A stretch of DNA of 64,000 bases from Gambelia wislizenii (lineage: Eukaryota > Chordata > Lepidosauria > Squamata > Crotaphytidae), in the NCBI GenBank assembly GCA_030847615.1, contig JAUMIR010000003.1:68334001-68398000 (forward strand). The letters run 5' to 3'. Numbering within the stretch: the first letter of the stretch is position 1; the number at the start of each line of letters is the position of its first letter. Under the pieces are notes generated by a model, which saw only the letters and a list, made by a program, of their open reading frames with translations, was not told where the DNA came from and made no database searches. Position numbers and translations under genes: made by a program. This document shows, piece after piece, positions 47,411 to 60,240 of this stretch.

Positions 47411-49190
47411 ATATAATCACTTTTTCCATATCTTATAGTACTGCTGTGACGTATCAGGTTCGCTTTGCTTACTTAGGTGAATGGATCCAGTTCTTTGTTC
47501 TCCTGACCTCCATGGGGAAACCCATATACCTCCATCATTAAATGTTAATTGCATAGCTGTCATTGCCAAAAGCATGATACAAGAGAATTGTGTTAACACA
47601 TTAGAAGCGTTAACACAACACTAAAATTTATTGAGGCTGAAGCTTTTTATGAACTAGAAACTGCTTCTGTCCTATGTGTATTTAATTTGCATAGCAAAGC
47701 CAAGATTGTTTTATCACTTTCAATACAAAGGCCTAAATCCAGTTTAGTCCAACTAAAGTAGACACATAAACGAGGATTTGGTAAGTCAGCACTTACGGAG
47801 GTTCTGTTTAGTATAGTTCAGTTGCTTGCTTGCTTGTTTTGGAAAACGGCTTATCTGGAGCCTCAAATCAGGTGCAGTGGAACACATAGTAAATTTGCCT
47901 CCACAACCCCTAGAACGGTCAGGGGAACATTTTGAGTTTATAAAAATATTAATGGATGGTGTGGCACTCCTGACATCTTGCGCAGGCTTGGTGTAGCCCT
48001 AGACTTCAGGAAGGTGCATGCCACTAATACATGTTATCTGGAGAATGTGAGTGCTCAACAAACTAGGCTGAGAGAAAAAATGTCATGTGCCTTCAGGTCA
48101 TTTCTGACAAGATGACACTAAGGCAATCCTATACTGGAGTTTTCTTGGCAAGATTTGTTCAGAGGGTTTACTATTGCCTTTCTATGACACAAAGACTGAC
48201 TAGCCCAAGGTCACCCACTAGGTTTCCATGGCTGAAAGGGGATGCAAACTATGGTCTCCAGAGCTGTAGACCTACGTTCAAACCACTACACCACACTGGC
48301 TCTCAGCATAGTACATGTATGTATTAATGGTGCTTTTCCTGTTTGACTTACATAGTAGAGGAAAGTAACACTACCTCCAAGTGCTAAGAGCTGCATATCA
48401 CAGGATCTTCCTTGCTGAAAATCCTCTTTAGCCCTCTGGGCTTGACAATTTCCCAAATATTGCCCCACATATACTGAAATCTATTCTCAAAAACATATAA
48501 TAACTTAAAGACAGGTGTGGGAAAAGTGCAGACCTCTGGATGGGGTTGGTCTGCATTTCTCATCCGTGCTAGCTAGCATAGCCAGCAGTGAGGAAAGTGG
48601 GGAGTCTTGTTCCAACCACATGTAGAGTATTCAGAGTATGAAAATGCTGGCTGTTAAAGAAACTTCCAGACATAGATGGGAGATGCCTGGGAACCATAAG
48701 ACACCATGGGGTACACATCATGAAATATAAATGAAACGTGTTTTTCATGATGATGATGATGATGATTTTTATAGCACCATCTATACATGGCGCTTTACAT
48801 TAAAACAAGCAAAACAAAACATGGGGTCCTGCCAAAGCTCTGCAATCTAAAATAAGTAAACATAGGCAATAGATTCCCATGTCTTCAAGTTTTTATTTTA
48901 TTTTGCATTACATAGTACAAATATGAATCTTGTGTTAGATTCTGCACTGAATGACAGTGCCTGTTCCCAGAACAATCACTGTGCTGGCTGAAGTGCTGAT
49001 GGTGCCAGCCCAGCGTTAAGTAAGGAGGTTTCCTTATTTGCTGTTTGTTATTATTCATTAACTGTCATTTGGTGTATGTAGTTAATTGGCTTCAAATATT
49101 GCTGAATAGATTATTACTCGAGGAAGAAAAGACCACATGTCAACCCTGCAGACACAATTTTCTGCATGATTATGGAGTCAGGTCTGATTT
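47411..49190. other. Intergenic with small repeats
   Basis: Holds a Sauria SINE (listed) and a hAT-type MITE remnant at about 48515-48625 (ACAGGTGTGGGAAAAGTGCA ... ATGCTAGC-type core). A GAT microsatellite with a LINE-type tail (TATAGCACCATCTATACATG) lies at 48751-48850. No gene is visible; 47411-48075 and 48860-49190 show nothing recognised. Confidence 0.5.
48080..48305 (-). mobile_element. Sauria SINE (minus strand)
   Basis: ATGTGCCTTCAGGTCATTTC, TTTTCTTGGCAAGATTTGTT, CCAAGGTCACCCACTAGG and CAAACCACTACACCACACTG, the complement of tail, body and head. Confidence 0.85.
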
Positions 49191-49192
49191 TT

Positions 49193-49770
49193 GGGGGCTC
49201 ATCTAGATGAAACATTATAATGTGGATTGCAAAATCTCAGCAGTATTCCATTTGTCTCCACTGGTTTTTGGCAGGATCTCTGGTATGCAAAGTTATCTGT
49301 GTTTGAAGTTCACACGGAGGCATGCTTGCAAATCAAGATGGTGGCCATGAGTGAATTATTCATGTTATCATTCTCCACAAGTTGCCACCACTGCACAGTT
49401 TTGTTTTTTTAACTTTAAGGTGCAGAAGTGCGACCTTCCACTTAAAAAGCTGTTTGGTCACCTTACCACTGCAAAAATGTGCACAATTGCTACTGCAAAA
49501 CTAAAAAATGGTGGTTCTGGCCGCTTCATTGGTGGCAAGACCACCCCTGCGCACATTCAGCCAATCAACTTTTGATTTCCAGAATATGCTGTGCTACAGT
49601 TGTCCAAACGGGCAGTAATGCACATTTTAAAAAAAACTTGGGGAAGTCTTTTTTCACACAGGAAATGGAGTTTTTGGCCCCCTCCTTCTGAAAATGGTAA
49701 ATCACTGATCTCATTGGGACAAAGGTATTCTCGAATTCTATGAGGAGTTCTCTCACCATCTAGGCAACCC
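49193..49770 (-). mobile_element. Harbinger-like MITE, copy 2
   Basis: Ends GGGGGCTCATCTAGATGA and CACCATCTAGGCAACCC. Reverse-complemented it aligns with 22603-23163: TAGAATTCGAGAATACCTTT then GTCCCAATGAGATC, against TAGAATTCAAGGAGAATATA then GTCCCAATGGGATC. T-runs flank both ends, so the target duplication is probably TTT. No coding capacity. Confidence 0.65.
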
Positions 49771-50164
49771 TTTGGATCAAAGCTCCAGGGTCTCTGAAAC
49801 AATTGGATCTTTTGTCCAGACAGTCCTAATCTCCTCTTGTAGGCAACTTTATATTGTGTTGCCTAAATTTGCTTTTTGCCATTTCCCCATCAGTATATGA
49901 ACACTGCTAAGGTGTTTGTTGTAACACCTACATTCCTAAGCCTGTGAATGGTTAATTGGATGGTGCTAATCTGTTCACCTTAAACCACAATGCTTTGTCT
50001 CTGCAACCTTATGCTTTATCCTTAAAAGCTGATGCAAGTTATCCTGACCAAAAATGTAGAACAGTATTGTGGCTGTGTCAGGCGGTAGATGGAAGGACCA
50101 CACACCATCCAGTAAATTCCCATAATTGAGAGTTTAGATGTACAGTACTGTGCTCCAATAGACA

Positions 50165-50305
50165 TCCTGTAAAAGGCGACGACGAGGGCTCCGGAGGCCC
50201 CATGGTCGCTTCGGGAGGGAGGGGGAGGGCAGTCTTTATTCGTGGAATTTTCACTTTCGCTGGGGTCTGTAGAACCTAACCCCCGTGAATGTGAAGGGAC
50301 GACTG
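50165..50305 (+). mobile_element. Family B MITE, right half only
   Basis: GGCTCCGGAGGCCCCATGGT, then TTATTCGTGGAATTTTCACT and GTGAATGTGAAGGGACGACTG, TA after it. The left end is missing. It abuts a CR1 copy. Confidence 0.7.
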
Positions 50306-50307
50306 TA

Positions 50308-51455
50308 GTTACAAACTTGTTAGATGAAGGGTGTGCTGTGGATGTAGTGTATCTCAATTTCTGTAAGGCCTTTGACAAAGTCACCCATGATAATCTTGCA
50401 AAAAAAAAAAAAAGTTAGTAATATGTGGGCTAGATAATGCGACTGTTAGATGGATTTGCAATTGGTTTACCAACCGAACCCAAAGGGTAGTCATCTTCAC
50501 CCTGGAGAGAAATGACTAGCAGCGTGCCACAGGGTTCTGTCCTGGGCCTAGTGCTATTCATCATCTTTATCAATGACTTGGATGAGGGAATAGAGGGCAT
50601 GTTTATCAAGTTTGCAGATGACACCAAATTAGGAGGGGTAGCTAATACCCCAGAGGACAGGATCAGAATCCAAAATGACCTCAACAGATTAGAAAGCTGG
50701 GCCAAAACTAACTAAATGAATTTCAACAGGGAGAAATGTAGGATACTACACTTGGGCAGTAACCTGGCTTGATGGAAGTACATGCACAAGGGATCTAGGA
50801 GTCTTAGTGGACCACAAACTGAACATGAGTCAGCAGTGTGATGCTGCAACTAAAAATGCCAATGCAATTCTAGGCTGCATCAATAGGAGTATAGTGTCTA
50901 GATCAAGGGAAGTAATACTGCCACTCTATTCTGCTTTGGTCAGACCTCACCTGGAATACTGTGTCCAGTTCTGGGCACCACAATTCAGGAAGGATATTGA
51001 GAAGCTGGAATGTGTCCAGAGGAGGGCAACCAGGATGGTGGGAGGTCTGGAAGCCATGCCCTATGAGGAGCGGCTTAGGGAGTTGGGTACATTTAGTCTG
51101 GAGAAGAGAAGGTTAAGAGGTGGCATGATAGACATGTTTAAATATTTGAAGGGATGTCATACTGAGGATGGTGCAAGCTTTTTTTCTGCTGCTCCAGAGA
51201 CTAGGACATGGAGCAGTGGACTCAAAACTACAGGAAAAGAGATTCCACCTAAACATTAGGAGGAACGTCATGACAAAGCTGTTCGGCAGTGGAATGCAAT
51301 GCTTCGTAGTGTGGTGGAGTCTCCTTTTTTGGAGGTCTATAAACAGGCTGGGTGGCCTTCTGTCAGGGCTGCTTTGATTGTGTATTCCTGCATAGCAGGG
51401 AGTTGGACTAGATGGCTTTTGTGGTATCTTCCAACTCTATGATTCTATTATAGCC
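50308..51455 (+). mobile_element. CR1 LINE, ORF2 RT domain to 3' end
   Basis: Codes VVYLNFCKAFDKVTHDN (RT motif), [20 protein letters not shown], the catalytic box [10 protein letters not shown] (FADD form), [40 protein letters not shown], and [20 protein letters not shown] near the end. The 3' tip CCAACTCTATGATTCTATTA is present. A few frameshifts and an A-run (50400-50413) break it. 5'-truncated. Confidence 0.92.
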
Positions 51456-51673
51456 ACTCAATCAGTAGAGGTTGAGGCAATACTATCAAGTTGTATGCAA
51501 CCCATGTGACCCACTTTATGGTTCTCTGCAGTAGCATGTCTAGCACTTAAAAAAAAATTAAAAGTATATGAAAGATTTACAGGCTACCTTTTACACCCGC
51601 AACATCTTCCATGTGTAAATTTGAGAAGAGATCTCACTGGATAGGCTTGTCTAATTCTATCTACTCCCTTGTA

Positions 51674-51885
51674 CTGTGGGCCCTCAGTATCCTCTGGGGT
51701 TTGGTTCCAGGACCCCCTGTGGATACCAAAATCCATGGATGTTCAAGCCCCATTATATACAATGGTGTACTAAGAAAGTGTACCTTACATAAAATGGCAA
51801 ACAGTAAGTTTTGTTTTTTGGAATTTACTCCCCAAATATTTTTGAGCAGTGGTTGGCTGAATCCGTGGATACAGAGGGCCAGCCA
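51674..51885 (+). mobile_element. Family C MITE
   Basis: CTGTGGGCCCTCAGTATCCT at the left and GGATACAGAGGGCCAGCCA at the right, TA flanks. Inner CATTATATACAATGGTGTAC. Confidence 0.75.
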
Positions 51886-51889
51886 TATT

Positions 51890-53680
51890 TTCACTTTCCA
51901 GAAGAGCTGTGATCATACTGTAAGAAACGTAGTCATAACATGGATTAGACTTGGGGCAGTAATATGAAGTAGCCTATATACATGCATGCTAAAAGATAAC
52001 AACACAAATGGAAAGAGGTAGTGAAAAGAAAAACAAACAGTTGCAGTCTAAACTATGTGAAAGAGGGAAAATATAGTGTAAAGCTCTAACTCCTTTTAAA
52101 AGTAATAAAAAATGATCACCTGAAGGCTAAATTTCACCATATGTAAAATGCTAGTATTTCCTGGCTCTGCACTGATTTGATGTTCACACAGCACACTCTT
52201 GTGGTGCTGCATGAGTCTGACAGCTATAGCTCCATGAGCAACTAAGCTAATGATAGTAGAAAAGATCCTTCTTGGGCATTCAGTTGCAGAGAGACTATTT
52301 GCCCAATGGATGTTTGGACATAAAAAAGAGACTTGGGGATTGTTTCTACAAGTAATCCTTATGCTGCCAAGAACCACACAGACTTTGTGAATAACTGGTC
52401 ATATAAAGAGGAGGAGCTGAAAGATCGCTGTCTCAAACCCTTTACAGAAAGATTGTATGGGAAGAAATAGCCTGAAAGTCTGAAAACTTCACAGATGTTT
52501 GCAATGTAATATAACCAAAATGCAATTAGAATATTTTGTAAAATGTTGACCCAAGCAAATATACTCCATTTATGATTACAACATTTTTCTGATAGCATAA
52601 TCTTCTACAAGTCTACTCAAAGGCGAGCCTCATTAAATTTAGTTAGAATTTGCTTCCAGGTAAGTGAGTAGAGAGGATTGCAGCCTGAATACAGGAAAGC
52701 CTGGAGGGATTGCACAGAAAGGAGAGTCACATGAATCTCAATCTGATTCAGAAGCTCACTGTCACAAACTGCAGCACATTCTCTCTGTCATGTTTGTCCT
52801 CTTTATCATTTGTTCCATTCATATTCCAATACCTTGGCTGAGCCCCAACCACAGGCTAGCTTCCTGAGAACCAAGGAAGAATTGAGCAGTAACTCTCCTG
52901 AGAAGACATGCTGAGGAAGAGAAGCTCTGATGGGAGTGATAACAGGTATTCTCCCCAAAGTGCATAATTTTTATCATTTGGTTGGTAATCCTTTGATAAG
53001 AGAAAAGGTATTCAATTGTGCGGGTATTCAGAGGAATGTGAGTTGGACTCCAGCTGTTCCAAAGAAGATACACTGCAATACTATATGTGTCTGCTCAAAA
53101 CTAAGTTAAGTAGATGTCTTGGTTGTATGTGCAGGTTTTATGCCATTTTAATTAGTTCCCCATGCTCCTGTTACTTCTTTATTTTGCTGTATTTTAATCA
53201 TGTTTGTTTTCAAAATATGTGAAGTGACTTGGGAGCTGTCAGACAGAAAAGTTCCAAAAATGCTATGATAAATACTCTTGTGACCAGCTCCTTATATTGT
53301 CAGAGAATTTGTGCATATAACGTGTATTTTTAATATTTTTAATTGGATTTTAAAAGTATGATTACAAAGAAAGGGGGAAAGAGGGGAAGTGGGGGGATTC
53401 ATAGGTTGTGGACATGGGAAAGCCTTATACATTAATATAAGCTGGGGAAAAAATCATTTTCTTGAAGCTGGCATCCATAAAATACATGTTCGTGACTAGC
53501 TAAAGCAATGAGATCTTCTGACCATTGAACAGTAGCTGGAGATTATTTATCATTCCAGCCTTGAAGTGCATATCTTTTTGGCAACAGGCAAAGCAATCAG
53601 GGTCTAACCACATTGACCATTAGTTAAATTCCATGTCTCAGGAACTGAAAAGAACATGTGCTTCTACAAATAGAGGCATA
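51890..53680. other. Intergenic, nothing recognised
   Basis: AT-rich sequence without a visible gene, splice-bounded coding block or clear transposon on either strand. A weak LINE-tail-like CTGTATTTTAATCATGTTTG lies near 53188. Confidence 0.5.
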
Positions 53681-53682
53681 CC

Positions 53683-54150
53683 TCAGCTAACAAAGCTTCT
53701 GACAAAAGAGGTTCCTTTTTACAAAGTTTTTTTACCCACTCAGCACCCCCCCCTTTCTCCTTGTCTTCCATCTAGCTAGAAGCTTTTTAACAGCATTGGC
53801 TTTGGGAGGATGGTGAAAGAGGGCTGGACAAACACAGACTTCTTGGACTTTTTCAGACAGGGGGGAAAAACCCCAAGGAGGTCAGGAAAAGAATAGGACT
53901 GTTGCGCTTACACAGCCCCATTTCAGACAGCCCCGTCCTCCGCTGCCCTTCTCCCAACCTCTTCCCAAACTTCCCCTGTGCTGCAGGTGCCACTTTTTAC
54001 TGACAGAAAACCTCCACGAATAAGAAGCGACACTCACAACACAGGGGAAGGTTGGGAGGAGGATGGAGGAGGACAAGGCTGTCTAAAATGGGGCTTTGTA
54101 AGCGTGACAGCCCCATTCTTCTCCCGACCTCCTTGGGGGGGGTCCCCCCC
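53683..54150 (+). mobile_element. DNA transposon remnant with fold-back interior
   Basis: Left end GAGGCATACCTCAGCTAACA then CAAAAGAGGTTCC resembles Tigger-type termini. The interior has inverted arms at about 53870-53985 and 54030-54145 (CAGCCCCATTTCAGACAGCC against its relative GGCTGTCTAAAATGGGGCTT). No matching right terminus is visible; it is probably cut by the following CR1. Confidence 0.55.
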
Positions 54151-54189
54151 ATCTGAAAAAGTTCTTAGTGTCAGGTTGCAAGGTTGTAT

Positions 54190-55710
54190 CTGCAGTAAAT
54201 GCTGGGAAAGAGAAGGCTCCTACTCTAGCCAATCTGGTGGAAGTTCTCAGGACCATGGGCAATAATATTTGAAAATTCCTGGAGAACAGGAGAGGTCCCA
54301 GTGGACTAGAGGAGGGCAAATGTTGTCTCCATCTTCCAAAAGGGAAAAAACGAGGACCCAAACAATTATCACCCAGTCAGCCTGATATCAATACCAGGAA
54401 AGATTATAGAGCAGATCATTAAACAAACAGTCTGTAAGCACATAGAAAGGGATGCCGTGATCACTAAAAGTCAACATGGGTTTCTAAACCAAGTCATGCT
54501 AGACTAATCTGACCTCTTTTTTGAATAGAGTTACAAGCTTGGTAGATGAAGAGAATGTTGTGGATGTAGCATATCTTGATTTCAGTAAGGCCTTTGACAA
54601 CGTCCCCCATGATATTCTTGCAATTAAGCTAATAAAATGTGGGCTAGACAATGCTACTATTATGTGGATTTGTAATTGGTTGACTGACTGAATGCAAAGG
54701 GTGCTCACCAATGGCTCTGCTTCATCCCGGAGAGAAGTGACTAGTGGGGTGTCACAGGGTTCTGTCCTGGGACCAGTGCTATTCAACATCTATTCAATGA
54801 CTTGGATGATGGAATAGAGGCATGCTTATCAAATTTCCAGAGAATACCGAATTAGGAGGGGTAGCAAATACCCCAGAGGACAGGATAAGAATTCAAAATG
54901 ATCTTAACAGATCAGAGAGCTGGGCCAAAACTAACAAAATGTATTTCAACAGGGAGAAATGTAAGGTAAGGTACTACATTTAGGCAGAAAAAATGAAATG
55001 CATAGATATAGGATGGGTGACATGGCTTGACAACAATAGGACATGGCTAGACAACAATACATGTGAAAGGGATCTAGGAGTCTTAATAGACCACAAGCTG
55101 AACATGAGCTAACAGTGTGATGTGGCAGCTAAAAATGCCAATGTGATTCTTGGCTGCATCTATAGGAATACAGTACAGTGTCTAGATAGAGGGAAGTATT
55201 AGTGCTACTCTATTCTGCTTTGGGCAGACCTCACCTGAAATACTGTGTCCAGTTCTGGGCCCCACAATTCAAGAAGGATATTAACAAACTGGAATGTGTC
55301 CAGAGGAGGGTGACCAAAATGGTGAAAGGTCTGGAAGCCATGCCCTATGAGGAGTGCTTAAGGAACTGGGTATATTTAGAGGTGACAGCATAACCATGTT
55401 TAAATACTTGAAAGGATGTCATATGGATGACAGAGCAAGCTTGTTTTCTTCTGCTCCAGAGACTAGGCCATGGAGCTAGGGACTCAAACTACAGGAAAAG
55501 AGATTCCACCTAAACATTAGGAAGAACTTCCTGACAGTAAGAACTGTTTGGCAGTGGAATGTACTGCCTCAGAGTGTAGTGCAGTCTCCTTCTTTGGAGT
55601 TCTTTAAACAGAGGCTGAGTGGCCTTCTACCAGGAGTGGTTTGATTGTGTATTTCTGCATGGCAGGAATGGCCCTTGTGGTCTCTTCCACTCTTGTGATT
55701 CTATCAACTA
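54190..55710 (+). mobile_element. CR1 LINE, ORF2 fragment to 3' end
   Basis: Codes [77 protein letters not shown] and [10 protein letters not shown], followed by a 3' end with GGTCTCTTCCACTCTTGTGA. It starts further upstream in ORF2 than the copy at 50308. Several frameshifts. Confidence 0.92.
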
Positions 55711-56115
55711 CTGTACAAATAATCTCAGCTCTGCTTTGGCTTTTGAATTCCAGAAACCTATTTGTAATGACACCTAATAACACCTTGAATTTGTTTAAAA
55801 ATCTCCTGGTAAGAACATTCAGTATGAGACCAGAGAGTAAACAGAAAGGATGGTAGAAAAGTCCACCCACAAGAGACAAGCTCTTCTTGTTACTAATCAC
55901 ATATCTGTTGAAATTCCTGCAGATGCTTTAAATTTGTCATTTGAAACACTAAGAGTCAACACATTTTTATAAATGATGCTTAAACTTAAATGTGTGCATG
56001 TACTGTATATGTGTTCATGTTCATCTATGCATGCACATATTCTATATTTATTTATTAAATGCAGAAGCCGCACTGATTACAAATATCAGCATTATTATAC
56101 GTAGAGTAATCCATT
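55711..56115. other. Intergenic, nothing recognised
   Basis: Contains ATGTGTGCATGTACTGTATA-type purine/pyrimidine alternation near 55990. No gene. Confidence 0.45.
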
Positions 56116-56120
56116 CCATA

Positions 56121-56655
56121 CTCAGGCCTTATCAACATGGGCCAGAATATGTCAGCTCCGTGCCAGCGTATTCTGACTGTGGATCTGGCCTGTTACTTCC
56201 CCATTACCAGCATAGAACAGGATGGAGTCCAGACTGCCAAGATGGCTGGTCCCTGCAGCTGCCAGAACCACCACCTGTGTACCACTCTCCGAAGCCAGTA
56301 AGCTGGCCTGCAGCATGTCAACAAGGCCCCCTACATGTGACCAGCCTGGTCACATGCTTCAGGCCTGCTTCCTAGATCCAGAATGTGCGACATAGGCAAC
56401 AGCTGCAGTGACGGGCCAGTGTGTCGGTAGAATCTCCTGCAGTCCTGTAGGGCCTGATCCATTTCTTCCAAAGATAAGCAGTTTCTTTTTACAGGTATTT
56501 TAATATAATGGTTTATCAGGCTTTACCCTGTCTTAGCCTCGTCTTTGCCTCAGGCATCATGAGAACTGTCAAAATGGGGCACAAGCCCTGCATCGTCTGA
56601 ACTGCAGGGATCCAAGATGGGGTAAATAGCCTGTTTAGACAAGGCTTCAGTGTAC
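56121..56655. mobile_element. Non-autonomous DNA transposon (imperfect TIR)
   Basis: Left AGGCCTTATCAACATGGGCC and right CCTGTTTAGACAAGGCTTCA form an imperfect inverted pair. The interior is GC-moderate with repeated CTGCAG/GCCAG units and no coding capacity. Possibly Harbinger-related. Confidence 0.45.
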
Positions 56656-56884
56656 TAACTTCACACAGACTTGCAAAATAGGATTGTTGCTTAATATATC
56701 AGTGCTGGTGACATTTATTTATTTTATTTGCTTTATTCTTTTGATACGTTTTCAATTGTATGACATTCAATGAAATTCAAGGTCCCTTTCCTTCCCTCCA
56801 CCTTTTCTGGCTTTATTTCTTTTGATATGTTTTTACTTGTTTCCTTTATGGAATGTGTTCTTACTTGCCTCAAAGAAGTGGGTA

Positions 56885-57060
56885 TTGGGGCCCTTTCACA
56901 CTACCCTGTTACAGCACTATGATTCGATGCTAACTGCCAAGGCTGCATCTCATGGAATCCTTGGATTTGGAGTTGCAGTAGTTTGTAGTGGGGTCTTAGA
57001 GCTCTCTAAACACCCCTCCCTAAAATGCAAATTCCAGGATTCCAGAAAAGCCCACTCACC
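56885..57060 (+). mobile_element. DNA transposon (MITE) 5' fragment
   Basis: CCTTTCACACTACCCTGTTA, CAGCACTATGATTCGATGCT, then ATCTCATGGAATCCTTGGAT: the left half of a common lizard MITE type with CATGGAATCC..GGATTTG.AGTT. Family not assigned. Confidence 0.45.
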
Positions 57061-57611
57061 CTATTTTGTCATGTCTCAGTTGACCTTAACAGAAATAGTT
57101 TTCATTTATTTGTTTAACTTATATCTTAACTTTATTAACTCAAAATACATACACTTTCTACCAACAAAATGGCACTCAAGGCAGCTAAGATTAACACACA
57201 TTTTAAAAACTGAGATGCAATTAAAACATTTTTCAAACACACAAAAATAAATTAGAAACAGCATTCAGACAGATAAATCCTCTGCAATATCAGCACTGCA
57301 CAAATATTACCACAGTGTAGGTAATAAGGATGTGCTACTTACCGCAAATAAATAAAAAATAAAATGCAAATAAAATTTAAAAAAAACAAAGAAAAACTGA
57401 TCACATTACAATAGCTGGGTGTTGCATGTTCCCATTCAAAAAGGATTTCTCCAAAATCTCATAAAAAATGGTAGAGGAGTCCATGGAGAAGCTTCCTTGT
57501 TGGCATATACAATAAAATTAAACCATATTTGTTCAAAATTGTATTTTGTCTCCAGTCCTTTGGCTTGCTTTAAATTGTGGGTGGGTTTCTCAGCAACCAC
57601 AATTAGGACTT

Positions 57612-57834
57612 AGCAATAGCAATAGCACTTACATTTCTGTACCTCTTTATAGTGCTAAGCACTCTCTAAGTGGTTTACAATGTATTAGCTGATTACGCCC
57701 AACAAGCTGGGTACTAATTTTACCGACCTAGGGAAGGATGGAAGGCTGAGTCAACCTTGCAGCCCTGCAGAATCGAACTCACAACATTGTGGCTGCAGTA
57801 CTGGCATTTAACCACTGTGCCACCAGGGCTCAAT
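57612..57834 (-). mobile_element. tRNA-derived SINE with ATTGCT-type tail (minus strand)
   Basis: TAGCAATAGCAATAGCACTT (tail), CAACAAGCTGGGTACTAATT, ATGGAAGGCTGAGTCAACCT and GCATTTAACCACTGTGCCAC (head complement). Same family as 61381-61605; distinct from Sauria SINEs. Inserted in the L1 C-terminal region. Confidence 0.8.
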
Positions 57835-60240
57835 TGACCAGACTCTGTCCAACCAAGAACAGGAGGACAAGTAATTTAGCATTTTCCAGTGTTGGGATAT
57901 TTCGATGCATGCCTCCAAGAGCAGAAAGGATATTAACTTTCTCTGGTGCAAGTTCGCATTTTCACCCTGCAAGATGGCTAAGAGGCATAAGGCCTTACAT
58001 CACTTAACCTTGTGATTTGTTACATTGATACAGTAATTATTTGCAGGATCTCCTTCCAAAATTTGTTAACTTTAGGGCACTCAAGTCAAAAGGGTTTTAA
58101 AATGCCTCTTTTGCCACATCTCCAGCACAAGGGAGAAACATCGGGTGTGATCTTTGCAATTTTGTCTGGAGTCTAGTACCATCTATGCACTAATTTTAAT
58201 ATGCACTCCTTGTTGCTGTAGGAGATAGAGCAGCAGAAGAGTGAGGACCAAAGTTTGAGCCATAGCCGTGTCAGGATCTGCTTCTCAGGCAAATTTTGTA
58301 CCATTCGGTTTGCCAGATTTTATGTCCATTATAATCTTATAAAATAGGGAAGCCATTTCCTTAATCCAATCAACGTATTTTACACAGATATTTTCAGATT
58401 GATTGAGTGGCTTTTGAGGTCTGTGGTGTCTAATGCATGTATTTGCAATTGAGCATATCTGGAATAATTGTAGCCATGAAAGCTTTATATCTTTTAATTT
58501 GTTTTAAATATCATTAAAACACATGGGTGTATTTCATGTTGTACCTCTAAAGGCAAGTTAACATAAAGCAACCTAGTCTTGCTGTAGTTGACCCAGAAAC
58601 CAGAATTCAATCCATAGGTATAAAGTCTCTTTTTAGCAGGGAAAAAGCAGTATCTAGGTTTAGTTTTAAAAAGGAGCAGGTCATCTGCATACATTAGAAG
58701 CATCCCCTCACTAAATTTAAAAACTTTGATGTGCGGACAGTTCCTAAGGATCTCAGTTAATGGGTCCACATCAATTATAAATAAAAATGGTGACAAGAGG
58801 GCATCCGTGCTAGGTACCTCTAGCAAAATGAATTGGGAAAGAATCTACATTATTGATATGTACAATTGACTTTGCCTCTGCATATAAATTTTGAATTAAG
58901 TTCACAAATTTAGATCCAGATCCTTGTTTATGTAGTAATTTTAACCAAACAACCCCAGCCTCAATTCCAGTCTATTGAATGCCTTCATGGTGTCTAGGGA
59001 TAATAATCAAGGCAGGTGATTGGCAATCTTTGGCTGATAAATTATATTATGAATATGTCATACACAGTGGCATTTGTCTGCCCGGAACAAAGCCCAACTG
59101 ATCTGTAGGACGCATATTTTGTGATAAAATAGTTTAACCTCTTTGCCATGATTGATGCAAGTAGTTTATAGTCTACATTTAGTAAGGAAATTGGTCTGTA
59201 GGAACCTATTGTGAGTGGGTCACCTCCAGGCTTCAAGACTGCTATAATTTGCACTGAGTTCCATGAGTGGGGAATGCATCTTCCATTCAATGCATCATTG
59301 AACACTGCAGTTAAGTGGGGTTTTAAGATCTCCTGAAACACTTTGTAAAATTCAACACCAAACCCATCAGGGCCTAGGGACTTGCCATTTTTTTTTTTTT
59401 TTTGCCATGTTGACTTCCTTCTGGAATAATTGGGCTGTTTAATATCTTCCTATGTTCATTGCTGGTGGGTTTGGTTGGTAAATAATCCCCATAGTGCTCA
59501 AGGTCCCCCTCCTCTGTTAACTCCTAAGTGTATAACTTTCCATAAAACTCTCTAAAAGTATTTAGAACTTCTCTGGGATCAGTCATTGTACTTCCATTGT
59601 CTTATTTTTTTTTATAGCTGGGATATTATTCCTCTTTCTTTTATTTACAAGACTGGCCAACATTTTAGATAATTTGTTTCCAAGCTCATAATTATTCCTT
59701 TTGAGATAAACCAATGATATGTGGATTTTATCTGTATTCATGCCATTAGCTTAGCTCTTCTAGCAGAGCTCATAGCCTAATTTAGTATTCTTGCTATTTT
59801 TATACTATTTGAATAAGGAATAAATTTGAGTTATTACTTTTAGTCTCTTTTTTCTGTTTTTTAATATATGCTGATTCACTTATAAAACTACCTCTGAGAA
59901 CAGCTTTTAATGCATCCCATTTAATAGATTATTTATACCTGGATGTGCCTTATCTATTAAGTAACTGTTGGTATCTGTATTGATCTTGGAGACAAGTGAT
60001 TGAAAGCTTGTGTTTAGTCTCCATACCTGTGTTGCGTACCCTGCACTATTCCACATCTAGTTTAGGAAGAGAGCATAGTTTGATATCCAGGGCACTCCTA
60101 TGGAATTTTTCTCCACCTGTGCACATATAGAGGGAGAGGCCAAAATATGGTCTATTCAGGAGTGTGAACTAAACCTCTCTCAGAAATAAGTACAAGTTCT
60201 ATCTAATAGGTGTTTTTAATTCCAGACATCAACCAAATGA

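Noticed and set aside
58494..59341. Candidate host reverse-transcriptase-like gene
   Set aside because: The motifs are those of L1 ORF2, with many stops and no introns; it is a dead LINE.
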